From Pseudomonas fuscovaginae SE-1 (lineage in GTDB: Bacteria > Pseudomonadota > Gammaproteobacteria > Pseudomonadales > Pseudomonadaceae), in assembly GCF_000364705.1 (NCBI RefSeq), contig NZ_AQOH01000201.1:1-64000 (forward strand): DNA of 64,000 bases. The letters run 5' to 3'. Position 1 is the stretch's first letter. Every line of letters begins with the position of its first letter. Made by a program: the position numbers and the translations under genes. This document shows, in pieces, positions 45,738 to 59,930 of the stretch. Below the pieces are notes generated by a model. That model had not been told where the DNA came from. It worked only from the letters and a program-made list of their open reading frames with translations, and made no database searches.

Positions 45738-45832
45738 GTGGGAGCCGGCTTGCTGGCGATAGCGATATGTCTATCGTCACAAGGCTTGCTGGATGGCCGC
45801 CTCTGGCGGATCACCAGCAAGCTGGCTCCTAC
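45738..45832. repeat. REP pair (REPIN)
   Basis: GTGGGAGCCGGCTTGCTGGC at the left and inverted GCCAGCTTGCTGGTGAT-type arm at the right (ATCACCAGCAAGCTGGCTCC), with small hairpins between. Related single REP at 6663-6700. Confidence 0.8.
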
Positions 45833-45850
45833 GTTGTGGGGTGATGCCCC

Positions 45851-47532
<1,682 letters not shown>

Positions 47533-47533
<1 letters not shown>

Positions 47534-49344
47534 CAGCGTGGCGTATCCGGCAGGCGCTGGACCTGGCCGCTGACGAACTGTGCCCATGGCAGTTGGCGCT
47601 CGATCCGCTGACCCTGGTCCATGCTCAGGCTGCCGGAGAGACCTTCGATGCGGCTGTCTGGCAGGGCCTTGAGCTGGCCCAGGCGTGGTGCCAGGCGATA
47701 GGCGTCGACACCCATGGCGTACAGGCGTCCCAGGCTGCCGGCGGCCTGGGGCCACTGTGCGGTGACCTGTTGGCGCAGCGGGTCGTTGGCGTCCAGCAGC
47801 CATGGGGTTTCGCAGAAGCGAATGCCGTTCATGTCGTTGTACTGGTTGATGTCGCCGGTCGCGCTGAAGAGGTGGGAGGTGCCGTATACCGGAACGTCCC
47901 CTGCGTACTGGAAGTTCAGGGTCGGCTTGATCTGCTGGGCCTGCTGCGGTGTGGCGGCGAGGAAGATGAACTCGATGTCCTGGCGACGCGAAGGCTGGGC
48001 GGCAACCTGGCCGCCCACGGTGCTTTGCAGGCTCTTGGCGCGGCCTTCACTCTGGCGCAGCTGGAACAGGTCGGCGATCTGCTGGGCCAGCGCGACGGGC
48101 TGGTCGACACGCTCGACGCCGATCACGGTGCCGCCGTTGGCTTCCCAATCCTGGCGGAAGGCTTTCAGCACGCGGTCACCCCATTCACCTTTCGGCACCA
48201 TGGCGGCAGCGCGGTGCAGGCCGTCGGCACGGGCACGACGCGAGACTTCGCGGGCTTCGTCCTCGGCGGCGAGGCCGAACTGGAACAGTTGGGGTGGGTT
48301 CTGCGCGCTTTCACTGTAGTTCAGCGCCAGGGTGGTGATCGGCAGTTGCGGGCGGGCGCTGAGCTGCTTCACCAGCGGTTTCTCCAGTGGTCCGACGACC
48401 AGTTGCACGCCGGCAGCCTGGGCCTTGCGATAGAAATCGTCGAGGGAGGTCAGGCGCGAGCTGTCGTAGAATTCGATGGCCGGTGGTTTCTGGCCGGCTT
48501 GCTGGGCCTGGTACTGGGCTGCCATGAAGCCTTCGCGCAGTGCCTTGCCGACCGAGGCCAGTTGGCCCTCGCTAGGCAGCAGCAGGGCGATCTTGTTCAG
48601 CGGCTGGCTGGCCAGTTCCTTGAGTTTCACCAGCGCCTGCGGCAACTGCTGGGCTGCCGGATGCTTGGGGTTCTGTGCCCGCCAGGTGTCGATCGCGGCC
48701 TGTTGCTGTTCCAGGGTCCCGGAAGTTTTCACCGCCAGTGCCAGGCTGAGCCAGCCGCTGAGGTCGTCGTTGCCGCTGGGTTGCAACTGGTCGGTCGGCA
48801 GGGCGGCGACCAGTGCCCAGATCGCCTCGTGGTTGGCGCGGGCGGCATCGCCACTGAGCAGCGGGGCGATGAAGATGCGCTCGCGAGCGGCGGCCAGGGT
48901 CTGGCCGTCGGCTTCGAGGGCGCGGGCGCGCACGGTGTGTGTACGGATCTGTTGATCCACCGGCAGTTCACCCAGGTGTTCCAGGCTTGGGTGGCTCAGG
49001 GCGGCGAGGGCCGCCTTGGGCTGGTTGCGGGTCATCGCCAGTTCGGCGGCCAGGGTGCTGGCGAATACCTGCTGGGCCGGCTTGAGCTGGTCCAACGGCA
49101 CCTGGGCAAGGATCTGCGCGGCGCGACCGGTGTCCTTCTGGCGATAGGCCAGGTCGGCGGCAGTCAGGCGTAACAGGGCGGCCTTGTCCGGTGTCTTGCT
49201 GGAAGAGGCCTGTTCGAGCAGTTGCTCGATGCTGGCATCCGGGGTCCGTGGGAGTTCGCCAAGGCTGGAGGAGGGCGAGCTGGCGCAGGCCGCCAGCAAG
49301 GCAGCGAGGCAGAGGGCAGAGAACAGCCGCAGGCAAGCGATCAT
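47533..49344 (-). CDS. lpoA: penicillin-binding protein activator LpoA
   Basis: 603 aa. Lipoprotein signal MIACLRLFSALCLAALLAAC (Cys20, Ala next: outer membrane). N-terminal TPR-like helical half (about residues 30-250) and C-terminal periplasmic-binding-protein-like half (KIALLLPSEGQLASVGKALREGFMAAQYQAQ ... GVDAYRLAPRLGQLKALPDSRIEGLSGSLSMDQGQRIERQLPWAQF). LpoA reaches through the peptidoglycan to stimulate the transpeptidase of PBP1a. First gene of the minus-strand group lpoA-yraN-gmhA-dolP; divergent from rsmI. Confidence 0.95.
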
Positions 49345-49564
49345 GTAAGTGTTCCTGATACTCGATCAAATTAGCGTGGAATTGTACCCAAGCACTGGCC
49401 GGGGCGCGATGTCGCTGGCGTGAAACCGTCGATTTTGGTCGTACAAGTCATTTCAGGGGCCCGGCTCCATTCGCCTGGGCGGGGCCATCGTGCTGTCCTG
49501 GAGCATATCGGCCGGGCTTCTACGCGCTACAATGGGTTTTTCCGTTCTTCTTGAGGTGTGCGCT

Positions 49565-50437
49565 TTGACTGTTCCAGGTGTTTTGAATTCCCCGATGGGC
49601 TCGCTTTATGTGGTGGCGACGCCCATTGGCAACCTGGATGACATCAGTGCGCGAGCGATGAAGGTGCTGCGCGAGGTGGCGCTGATCGCGGCGGAGGACA
49701 CCCGGCATTCGCTGCGGTTGTTGCAGCACTTCGGTATCACCACGCCCCTGGCCGCCTGCCATGAGCACAACGAGCGCGACGAAGGCAGCCGTTTCATTGC
49801 CAAGCTGCAGGCGGGCGAAGATGTGGCGCTGATCTCCGACGCCGGTACGCCGCTGATTTCCGATCCCGGTTATCACCTGGTGCGCCAGGCGCGTGCCGCG
49901 GGGATCAGGGTGGTGCCGGTACCGGGTGCCTGTGCATTGATCGCGGCGTTGTCGGCGGCGGGCCTGCCTTCCGACCGGTTCATTTTCGAGGGGTTCCTGC
50001 CGGCCAAGGCGGTGGGGCGTCGTTCGCGTCTCGAACAATTGCGGGAAGAACCACGGACACTGATCTTCTATGAGGCGCCCCACCGCATCCTCGAATGCCT
50101 GCAGGACATGGAGGCGGTGTTCGGTGCCGAGCGCCCGGCGCTGCTGGCACGTGAGCTGACCAAAACCTTCGAGACGCTCAAGGGCCTGCCGTTGGCCGAG
50201 TTGCGCAGTTTCGTCGAGGCCGATGCCAATCAGCAGCGTGGCGAGTGCGTGGTGCTGGTCGCCGGCTGGAGTGTCCCGGAAGGCGACGAGGCCGTCGGTG
50301 CCGAAGCCATGCGCATTCTCGATCTGCTGCTCAAGGAGATGCCGCTCAAGCGCGCGGCAGCCCTGGCGGCGCAGATCACGGGCGTGCGCAAGAACCTGCT
50401 TTATCAGGTGGCGCTGGATAAGCAGAAAAACGACTGA
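49565..50437 (+). CDS. rsmI: 16S rRNA (cytidine1402-2'-O)-methyltransferase
   Basis: 290 aa from a TTG at 49565, 8 nt after GAGG; an alternative ATG at 49595 starts just before the conserved block. Tetrapyrrole-methylase fold: GSLYVVATPIGNLDDISARA, LIAAEDTRHS, LLQHFGI, ALISDAGTPLISDPGYHLV, PVPGACALIAALSAAGLPSDRFIFEGFLPAK. It methylates C1402 in the decoding centre of 16S rRNA. Immediately upstream of rnpB, as in P. aeruginosa (PA4422). Confidence 0.95.
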   Translation: MTVPGVLNSPMGSLYVVATPIGNLDDISARAMKVLREVALIAAEDTRHSLRLLQHFGITTPLAACHEHNERDEGSRFIAKLQAGEDVALISDAGTPLISDPGYHLVRQARAAGIRVVPVPGACALIAALSAAGLPSDRFIFEGFLPAKAVGRRSRLEQLREEPRTLIFYEAPHRILECLQDMEAVFGAERPALLARELTKTFETLKGLPLAELRSFVEADANQQRGECVVLVAGWSVPEGDEAVGAEAMRILDLLLKEMPLKRAAALAAQITGVRKNLLYQVALDKQKND

Positions 50438-50533
50438 CGATTTTTTGCGTGGGGACATTCTGCTATTAATGTCGGAATGGTCCTGGGTGGTGCCTCTTGT
50501 CCCGGTAAGTCGGGGCGATGGCGGCTTTAAGGC

Positions 50534-50562
50534 TTGTCCTTCTGGCCATGTGCCGGTAACCT
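50534..50562 (+). promoter_or_regulatory. candidate promoter of rnpB
   Basis: TTGTCC, 17 bp, TAACCT; predicted start about 50570, coinciding with the 5' end of RNase P RNA. The -10 is a weak match. Confidence 0.5.
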
Positions 50563-50570
50563 GCGCGGCG

Positions 50571-50924
50571 GAGAGTCGATTGGACAGTCGCTGCCCTTCA
50601 TGAAAATTGGAGGGGGGAGGAAAGTCCGGGCTCCATAGGGCGGAGTGCCAGGTAATGCCTGGGGGGCGTGAGCCTACGGAAAGTGCCACAGAAAATAACC
50701 GCCTAAGCACTTCGGTGCCGGTAAGGGTGAAAAGGTGTGGTAAGAGCGCACCGCACGTCTGGTAACAGTTCGTGGCTAGGTAAACCCCACTCGGAGCAAG
50801 ACCAAATAGGGTTCCAAGGCGTGGCCCGCGCTGGAACCGGGTAGGTTGCTAAAGATGTCCAGTGATGGCCATCGTAGAGGAATGACTGTCCTCGACAGAA
50901 CCCGGCTTACAGATCGACTCTCCA
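50571..50924 (+). ncRNA. rnpB: RNase P RNA (class A)
   Basis: Catalytic RNA that cleaves 5' leaders from pre-tRNA. The ends pair (GAGAGTCGAT with ATCGACTCTC). Universally conserved regions are present: GAGGAAAGTCCGGGCTC (50617-50633, CR I), AGAGCGCACCGCAC and GGTAAACCCCACTCGGAGC-type core, and the 3' block GAGGAATGACTG ... ACAGAACCCGGCTTA (CR V). Length of about 354 nt is normal for Pseudomonas. Confidence 0.98.
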
Positions 50925-51235
50925 CTTCTTTCCCTCCCTGCCCGCAATCGCTGGCAGAAGCGCATTTGTAATATCGAAAAAATCTTACTCTTAAGAAAAC
51001 ACTTTAACTTCTGAGCTCAAGTTTCTGAGGTGCATCGAGTTTGCCCGGAAGAAACCTCTCCAAATTCTCGCAAAGTCTCCTTTTACGCTCCTAAATCTCC
51101 GTTCTGTAAGGGTTTTCCTTAAGACCGCGCCTTGACGGTGTGGTGGGCGCATTCCTATAGTGTGCGCAAGTGGAGGAAAGTGGCATGAAGTGGGTTTTTT
51201 GGACGTAAAACGCTAATATTTGGAGAAACGCAGCT
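50925..51235 (+). promoter_or_regulatory. intergenic region with mraZ/dcw promoter
   Basis: 311 bp, AT-richer than its surroundings. Contains TTGACG (51132-51137), 18-bp spacer and TATAGT (51156-51161) as the likely dcw promoter, and the MraZ boxes listed separately. The first 200 bp, after rnpB, show no gene and no classical terminator. Confidence 0.75.
51169..51193 (+). promoter_or_regulatory. MraZ operator: three AGTGG boxes
   Basis: AGTGG occurs at 51169-51173, 51179-51183 and 51189-51193, each exactly 10 bp apart, just downstream of the -10 of the dcw promoter. MraZ is known to bind direct repeats with this periodicity in front of its own gene, so autoregulation is expected. Confidence 0.8.
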
Positions 51236-51691
51236 GTGTTTCGCGGAGCCAACGCTATCAGTCTCGATGCCAAGGGCCGTCTCGCCATGCCGAGTCGGTA
51301 CCGTGACGAGCTCGATTCGCGTAGTTCCGGACAACTGATCGTCACCATCGATGCGGTCGATCCCTGCTTATGTGTATATCCACTCGACGAGTGGGAAGTG
51401 ATTGAAACCAAGTTGCGTGCGCTGCCATCGCTGCGGGAGGAGAACCGCCGCCTGCAGCGTTTGCTGATTGGTAATGCCGTCGATCTCGAGCTCGATGGCA
51501 GTGGCCGTTTTCTGGTGCCGCCGCGCCTGCGTGAATACGCGAAGCTGGATAAGCGCGCGATGCTGGTGGGCCAACTGAACAAGTTTCAACTGTGGGACGA
51601 GGACGCCTGGAATGCTGTTGCTGCAGCGGACCTGGCGGCCATTCAACAACCGGGCGCGATGCCTGATGAACTGCGTGATCTGATCCTGTGA
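51236..51691 (+). CDS. mraZ: transcriptional regulator MraZ
   Basis: 151 aa from a GTG at 51236 with TTGGAG upstream. Two SpoVT/AbrB-like halves, each with the D-x-x-G-R signature: [18 protein letters not shown] (about residues 9-26) and [18 protein letters not shown] (about 84-101). Forms a ring that binds DNA repeats and represses the dcw operon. The TGA overlaps the rsmH GTG. Confidence 0.97.
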   Translation: MFRGANAISLDAKGRLAMPSRYRDELDSRSSGQLIVTIDAVDPCLCVYPLDEWEVIETKLRALPSLREENRRLQRLLIGNAVDLELDGSGRFLVPPRLREYAKLDKRAMLVGQLNKFQLWDEDAWNAVAAADLAAIQQPGAMPDELRDLIL

Positions 51692-52631
51692 CTATTGATA
51701 GCGGCTTTAACCACATCACCGTACTGCTTGACGAAGCTGTCGAGGCTCTCGCCGTACGCCCTGATGGCTGCTATCTGGATGGCACCTTCGGTCGGGGCGG
51801 GCATAGCCGCCTGATTCTCAGCCGGCTCGGACCGGATGGTCGGCTTCTCGGTTTCGACAAGGATCCACAGGCGATTGCCACCGGGCAAGCGCTAGCGGCC
51901 GAAGACGGCCGCTTTGTCGTTGTGCAGCGCAGCTTTGCCGAGCTGGGGCTGGAGGTCGCCGAGCGTCAGATGTCGGGCAAGGTCAACGGTATCCTGCTCG
52001 ACCTGGGCGTCTCCTCGCCACAGCTGGATGACCCGCAGCGTGGCTTCAGCTTCATGAACGATGGCCCGTTGGACATGCGCATGGACCCCTCGCGGGGTAT
52101 CAGTGCCGCCGAGTTCATCGCCACCGCGCCGGTGGAGGAAATTGCCCGGGTCTTCAAGGAGTACGGCGAGGAGCGTTTCGCCGGTCGCATGGCCCGTGCC
52201 GTGGTCGAGCGCCGTGAAATCAAACCCTTCGAACGCACGGCCGATCTGGCCGAGGTGCTGAAGGTCGCCAACCCGGCCTGGGAGAAGGGCAAGAACCCCG
52301 CAACGCGGGCTTTCCAGGGCCTGCGCATTCACGTCAACAATGAACTGGGCGATCTCGAAGCCGGCCTCGAAGCGGCGCTGGAAGCTCTGGAAGTCGGCGG
52401 TCGCCTGGTGGTGATCAGCTTCCACTCGCTGGAAGATCGCATCGTCAAGCTGTTCATGCGTCGTCTGGTCAAGGGCGAGGAAGATAACCTGCCGCGTAAT
52501 CTGCCGGTCCGCCATCAGGCGTTCGAACCACGCATCAAGGTACACGGCAAGGCCCAGTTCGCCTCCGAAACCGAGCTCAAGGCCAACCCGCGTGCCCGTA
52601 GTGCCGTCATGCGCGTTGCGGAGAAATTGCG

Positions 52632-52635
<4 letters not shown>
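51688..52635 (+). CDS. rsmH: 16S rRNA (cytosine1402-N4)-methyltransferase
   Basis: 315 aa from a GTG at 51688. SAM-dependent methyltransferase (MraW): [29 protein letters not shown] (SAM-binding), [55 protein letters not shown] and [13 protein letters not shown] are the classic blocks. It modifies the same nucleotide as RsmI, encoded 1.2 kb upstream. Overlaps ftsL by four bases. Confidence 0.98.
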
Positions 52636-54660
<2,025 letters not shown>

Positions 54661-54661
<1 letters not shown>

Positions 54662-56124
54662 TGTCCTTGAGCCTGAACAAGATTTTCCCCCATGCCGGCC
54701 GCGATCTGCTGATTCGCGAACTGGCGCTCGACAGCCGCAAGGTTCGCGCCGGGGACCTTTTCCTCGCCGTGCCCGGCGGCAAGGTCGATGGCCGCAGCCA
54801 TATTGCCGATGCCCTGCAACGTGGTGCGGCGGCGGTCGCCTATGAGGCCGAGGGGGCGACCGTACTGCCGATCACCGATGCGCCGCTGATTCCGGTCAAG
54901 GGCCTGACCGCGCAGTTGTCTGATATCGCCGGGCGCTTTTATGGCGAGCCGAGCCGGCAGTTGAACCTGGTCGGTGTCACCGGTACCAATGGCAAGACCA
55001 GTGTCAGCCAACTGGTGGCCCAGGCCCTGGACCTGCTCGGCCAGCATTGCGGGATTCTCGGTACCCTGGGCAGTGGTTTTCATGGCGCGCTGAACAGCGG
55101 CATGCTCACCACGCCGGACCCGATTGCCGTGCAGGCGACCCTGGCGGACTTGAAAAACGCCGGTGCCAAGGCTGTAGCCATGGAGGTTTCCTCCCACGGC
55201 CTGGATCAGGGCCGTGTCAGCGCCCTGGCGTTCGACGTGGCGGTGTTGACCAATCTCTCGCGCGATCATCTCGATTATCACGGCACCATGGAGGCCTACG
55301 GTGCCGCCAAGGCCAAGCTGTTCGACTGGGCCAACCTGCGTTGCCGGGTCATCAACCTCGACGACGACTTCGGCCGGCAACTGGCTGCTCGCGAGCACGA
55401 ATCGCGACTGATCACCTACAGCCTGCAGGACAGCAGTGCCTACCTGTATTGCCGTGACGCCCAGTTCGGTGACGAAGGCGTGCGCGCGACGCTGGTGACC
55501 CCGCAGGGCGAGCATCATCTGCGCAGCACGCTGCTCGGCCGCTTCAACCTGAGTAACGTGCTGGCGGCCGTCGGCGCCTTGCTGGGCCTGGACTACGCCC
55601 TGGATGAAATCCTGCGGGTACTCCCGCAACTGGAGGGCCCGGCCGGCCGCATGCAGCGCCTGGGCGGCGGTACGCGTCCGCTGGTGGTGGTCGACTATGC
55701 ACACACACCGGATGCCCTGGAAAAGGTCCTGCTGGCCTTGCGGCCGCACGCCAAGGGGCAACTGCGTTGCCTGTTCGGCTGTGGCGGCGACCGCGATCGC
55801 GGCAAGCGCCCGCTGATGGCCGAACTGGCCGAGCGTCTGGCCGACAGCGTGCTGGTGACCGACGACAACCCGCGTACCGAGGATCCCCGGCAGATCTTCG
55901 ATGACATCCGTCCCGGCTTTGCCGCGCCCGATGCCGTGCGTTTCGTGGCCGGTCGTGGCCTGGCGATTGCCCAGCTGATCGCTGCCGCCAGTGCCGACGA
56001 TGTGCTTGTCCTGGCTGGCAAGGGCCACGAGGACTATCAGGAAATCAATGGCGTGCGCCACGCTTTCTCCGATCTGGTCGAGGCCGCCAAGGCTCTGGAT
56101 GCCTGGGAGGCCGCCGATGCTTGA
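54661..56124 (+). CDS. murE: UDP-MurNAc-tripeptide synthetase (meso-diaminopimelate adding)
   Basis: 487 aa from the ATG at 54661, which shares a base with the ftsI stop and follows AAAGGAGG by 8 nt. Mur ligase with ATP loop GVTGTNGKTSVSQL (about residues 107-120) and the D-N-P-R motif (TDDNPRTEDPRQIF) that selects meso-diaminopimelate over lysine. Adds mDAP to UDP-MurNAc-L-Ala-D-Glu in the cytoplasm. Overlaps murF by eight bases. Confidence 0.98.
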
Positions 56125-57496
56125 AACCATGAAGTTGAGTGTTGTCGCCAATGCCTTGTCCGGTCGCCTGAGGGCGGCCGATGCCGACTTCTCCGGGGTG
56201 AGCATCGACAGCCGGTCGATTCAGCCTGGACAACTGTTCGTTGCCCTGACCGGGCCGCGTTTCGATGGTCATGATTACCTGGATGACGTGGCGGCCAAGG
56301 GCGCCGTCGCGACGCTGGTTGAGCGCGAAGTTGCCGACAGCCCGCTGCCGCAGTTGGTGGTTCGCGATACCCGACTGGCCCTGGGGCAGCTTGGGGCACT
56401 GAATCGTGGGTTGTTCAGGCAGCCGGTGGCGGCGGTGACCGGTTCCAGCGGCAAGACCACGGTCAAGGAGATGCTCGCGAGCATCCTGCGTACCCGCGGT
56501 CTGGTCCTGGCGACCCGGGGCAACCTGAACAACGATCTGGGCGTGCCGCTGACCCTGCTCGAGCTGGCGCCGGAGCACAGCGCCGCAGTGATCGAACTGG
56601 GCGCTTCGCGCATTGGCGAGATTGCCTACACCGTCGCCATGACCAAGCCCCACGTGGCGATCCTGAACAATGCCGGAACCGCCCATGTCGGCGAGTTCGG
56701 TGGCCCCGAGAAGATCGTCGAGGCCAAGGGCGAGATCATCGAGGGGCTGGAGGTCGACGGCACTGCCGTGCTCAACCTGGACGACAAGGCTTTCCCTATC
56801 TGGAAGCTCCGGGCCGGTGCCCGCAAGGTGCTGAGCTTCGCCCTGGACAACGACAGCGCCGACTTCCACGCCAGCGCCGTTTCCCGCGACCCGCGTGGCT
56901 GCCCGCAATTCGAGCTGCGCGCTCCTGACGGCTCGGCGACGGTTCGACTGAATCTGCTGGGTACCCACAACGTCGCCAATGCCCTGGCCGCCGCCGCCGC
57001 CGGCCATGCGCTGGGCGTGTCCCTGCCGGGCATCGTCGCCGGCCTGGAAGCGGTGCAGCCGGTCAAGGGTCGGACGGTCGCGCAGTTGGCAATCAATGGC
57101 ATTCGTGTGATTGACGATACCTACAACGCGAACCCCACCTCAATGTGCGCCGCCGTTGATATACTTGCCGGCTTTTCCGGCCGCACCGTCCTGGTGCTCG
57201 GAGATATCGGCGAGTTGGGCGAGTGGGCGGAGCAGGGGCATCGTGAAGTAGGGGCTTACGCCTCAGGCAAGGTTTCCGCGCTGTATGCGGTGGGACCGAT
57301 GATGGCCCACGCCGTCGACGCATTTGGCCAGCACGCTCGTCATTTCGCCACCCAGGCCGATCTGATCGAGGCGCTTGGCGCCGAGCAAGACACCAACACC
57401 ACCATTTTGATCAAGGGTTCGCGCAGCGCGGCGATGGAAAACGTCGTGGCGGCTCTGTGCGGACCTGCGCCTCATATCAAGGGAGAGACGCATTAA
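56117..57496 (+). CDS. murF: UDP-MurNAc-tripeptide:D-Ala-D-Ala ligase
   Basis: 459 aa from the ATG at 56117 (GGGAGG 6 nt upstream; [14 protein letters not shown]). ATP loop [15 protein letters not shown], then [40 protein letters not shown] and the C-terminal [17 protein letters not shown] are MurF hallmarks. Attaches D-Ala-D-Ala to complete the pentapeptide. TAA overlaps the mraY ATG. Confidence 0.98.
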   Translation: MLETMKLSVVANALSGRLRAADADFSGVSIDSRSIQPGQLFVALTGPRFDGHDYLDDVAAKGAVATLVEREVADSPLPQLVVRDTRLALGQLGALNRGLFRQPVAAVTGSSGKTTVKEMLASILRTRGLVLATRGNLNNDLGVPLTLLELAPEHSAAVIELGASRIGEIAYTVAMTKPHVAILNNAGTAHVGEFGGPEKIVEAKGEIIEGLEVDGTAVLNLDDKAFPIWKLRAGARKVLSFALDNDSADFHASAVSRDPRGCPQFELRAPDGSATVRLNLLGTHNVANALAAAAAGHALGVSLPGIVAGLEAVQPVKGRTVAQLAINGIRVIDDTYNANPTSMCAAVDILAGFSGRTVLVLGDIGELGEWAEQGHREVGAYASGKVSALYAVGPMMAHAVDAFGQHARHFATQADLIEALGAEQDTNTTILIKGSRSAAMENVVAALCGPAPHIKGETH

Positions 57497-58578
57497 TGCT
57501 GCTGCTGCTAGCGGAGTACCTGCAACAGTTCTACAAAGGCTTCGCGGTCTTCCAGTACCTGACCCTGCGCGGGATTCTCGGGGTGCTGACCGCGTTGTCT
57601 CTGTCGCTGTTCCTGGGCCCGTGGATGATTCGTACCCTGCAGAACCTGCAGATCGGCCAGGCAGTTCGCAACGACGGCCCGCAATCGCACCTGTCCAAGT
57701 CCGGCACGCCGACCATGGGGGGCGCGCTGATCCTGTCGTCCATCGGCGTCAGCACCCTGCTGTGGGCGGATCTGCATAACCGTTATGTCTGGGTGGTGCT
57801 GCTGGTCACCCTGCTGTTCGGCGCCATCGGCTGGGTCGACGACTATCGCAAGGTGATCGAGAAAAACTCCCGCGGGCTGCCTAGCCGCTGGAAGTACTTC
57901 TGGCAGTCGGTGTTCGGCCTGGGGGCGGCGATCTTCCTGTTCATGACCGCCCAGACCCCGGTGGAAACCACCCTGATCGTGCCGATGCTCAAGGACGTCA
58001 GCATTCCCCTGGGCGTGGGTTTCGTGATCCTGACCTACTTCGTGATCGTCGGTTCGAGCAACGCGGTCAACCTGACCGACGGCCTCGACGGCCTGGCGAT
58101 CATGCCGACGGTGATGGTCGGCGGTGCGCTGGGCATCTTCTGCTACCTGTCGGGTAACGTGAAGTTCGCCGAATACCTGCTGATCCCCTACGTACCGGGT
58201 GCCGGTGAACTGATCGTGTTCTGCGGCGCGCTGATCGGTGCCGGCCTGGGCTTCCTCTGGTTCAACACCTATCCGGCCCAGGTCTTCATGGGCGACGTCG
58301 GTGCCCTGGCATTGGGCGCGGCGCTGGGCACCATCGCGGTGATCGTTCGCCAGGAAATCGTGCTGTTCATCATGGGCGGCGTGTTCGTCATGGAGACCCT
58401 GTCGGTGGTCATCCAGGTCGCCTCCTTCAAGATGACCGGTCGCCGGGTGTTCCGCATGGCACCGATTCACCACCATTTTGAACTCAAGGGCTGGCCCGAG
58501 CCACGCGTGATCGTCCGTTTCTGGATCATCACCGTGATCCTGGTGCTGATCGGCCTTGCCACCCTGAAGCTGAGGTAG
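57496..58578 (+). CDS. mraY: phospho-MurNAc-pentapeptide translocase
   Basis: 360 aa, the exact standard length. Ten predicted helices; moves phospho-MurNAc-pentapeptide onto undecaprenyl phosphate to make lipid I. Signatures: [30 protein letters not shown] (catalytic Asp pair), [14 protein letters not shown] (third Asp) and [19 protein letters not shown]. Start overlaps murF stop. Confidence 0.99.
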   Translation: MLLLLAEYLQQFYKGFAVFQYLTLRGILGVLTALSLSLFLGPWMIRTLQNLQIGQAVRNDGPQSHLSKSGTPTMGGALILSSIGVSTLLWADLHNRYVWVVLLVTLLFGAIGWVDDYRKVIEKNSRGLPSRWKYFWQSVFGLGAAIFLFMTAQTPVETTLIVPMLKDVSIPLGVGFVILTYFVIVGSSNAVNLTDGLDGLAIMPTVMVGGALGIFCYLSGNVKFAEYLLIPYVPGAGELIVFCGALIGAGLGFLWFNTYPAQVFMGDVGALALGAALGTIAVIVRQEIVLFIMGGVFVMETLSVVIQVASFKMTGRRVFRMAPIHHHFELKGWPEPRVIVRFWIITVILVLIGLATLKLR

Positions 58579-58583
58579 AACCC

Positions 58584-59930
58584 GTGTCGCTGATCGCTTC
58601 TGACCACTTCCGCATCGTTGTCGGCCTCGGCAAGAGCGGCATGTCCCTGGTTCGCTTCCTGGCGAACCGGGGCGTTGCCTTTGCGGTGGCCGACACGCGG
58701 GAGAATCCGCCGGAACTGGCCACGCTGCGCCGTGACTATCCACAGGTGGAAGTGCGTTGTGGCGAGCTGGATGTCGAGTTTCTCTGCCGTGCCGACGAGC
58801 TCTACGTGAGCCCCGGCCTGGCCCTGGCGACCCCGGCCCTGCAGGCCGCGGCGGCCCGTGGCGTGAAGTTGTCCGGTGATATCGAGCTGTTCACGCGTAA
58901 CGCGAAGGCACCGATCGTCGCGATCACCGGTTCCAACGCCAAGAGCACCGTGACCACCCTGGTGGGCGAGATGGCCGTCGCCGCCGGCAAGCGCGTGGCG
59001 GTCGGGGGCAACCTCGGTACCCCGGCACTGGACCTGCTCGGCGACGATATCGAACTGTACGTGCTGGAGTTGTCGAGCTTCCAGCTGGAAACCACCGATC
59101 AGTTGAACGCCGCAGTAGCGACCGTGCTCAACATCAGTGAAGACCATATGGACCGCTACAGCGGTCTGCCGGCCTATCACCTGGCCAAGCACCGGATCTT
59201 CCGCGGAGCGAAGCAGGTGGTGGTCAACCGCCAGGATGCCCTGTCCCGGCCGCTGATGGGCGAAGGCCTGCCTTGCTGGACCTTCGGCCTGGGCAAGCCG
59301 GACTTCAAGGGTTTTGGCCTGCGCGAGGAAGACGGCGAGAAATACCTGGCCTTCGAATTCCGGAACCTGATGCCGGTGCGCGAGCTGAAGATTCGTGGCG
59401 CCCACAACCAGTCCAACGCCCTGGCAGCGCTGGCACTGGGGCATGCCGTGGGCTTGCCGTTCGACGCGATGCTGTCGAGCCTGCGCACCTTCGGCGGTCT
59501 CGAGCATCGCTGCCAGTGGGTGCGTGAGCACAACGGCGTGAACTACTACAACGACTCCAAGGCCACCAACGTCGGTGCCGCGCTGGCGGCCATCGAAGGC
59601 CTGGGTGCCGACATCGATGGCAAGCTGGTGCTGATCGCCGGCGGCGACGGCAAGGGCGCGGATTTCTCCGCCCTGCGCGCGCCGGTCGCGGCCAACTGCC
59701 GGGCGGTGGCCCTGCTCGGTCGCGATGCCGAACTCCTGGCCCAGGCCCTGGGCGACGAGGTGCCATTGATTCGTGTGCAGAGCCTGGACGAAGCGGTACT
59801 GCGTTGCGCCGAACTGGCCCAGGCCGGCGATGCCGTGCTGTTGTCGCCGGCCTGCGCGAGCCTCGACATGTTCAAGAACTTCGAGGAGCGCGGGCGGCTG
59901 TTCGCCAGTGCCGTGGAGGGCTTGGCATGA
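58584..59930 (+). CDS. murD: UDP-MurNAc-L-alanine:D-glutamate ligase
   Basis: 448 aa from a GTG at 58584, 5 nt after mraY. N-terminal Rossmann-like domain (FRIVVGLGKSGMSLVRFLANRG), ATP loop AITGSNAKSTVTTLVGEM (the usual GTNGKS is SNAKS here), YNDSKATNVGAALAAIEGL and LIAGGDGKGADF. Adds D-Glu to UDP-MurNAc-L-Ala. ATGA overlap with ftsW. Confidence 0.98.
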   Translation: MSLIASDHFRIVVGLGKSGMSLVRFLANRGVAFAVADTRENPPELATLRRDYPQVEVRCGELDVEFLCRADELYVSPGLALATPALQAAAARGVKLSGDIELFTRNAKAPIVAITGSNAKSTVTTLVGEMAVAAGKRVAVGGNLGTPALDLLGDDIELYVLELSSFQLETTDQLNAAVATVLNISEDHMDRYSGLPAYHLAKHRIFRGAKQVVVNRQDALSRPLMGEGLPCWTFGLGKPDFKGFGLREEDGEKYLAFEFRNLMPVRELKIRGAHNQSNALAALALGHAVGLPFDAMLSSLRTFGGLEHRCQWVREHNGVNYYNDSKATNVGAALAAIEGLGADIDGKLVLIAGGDGKGADFSALRAPVAANCRAVALLGRDAELLAQALGDEVPLIRVQSLDEAVLRCAELAQAGDAVLLSPACASLDMFKNFEERGRLFASAVEGLA

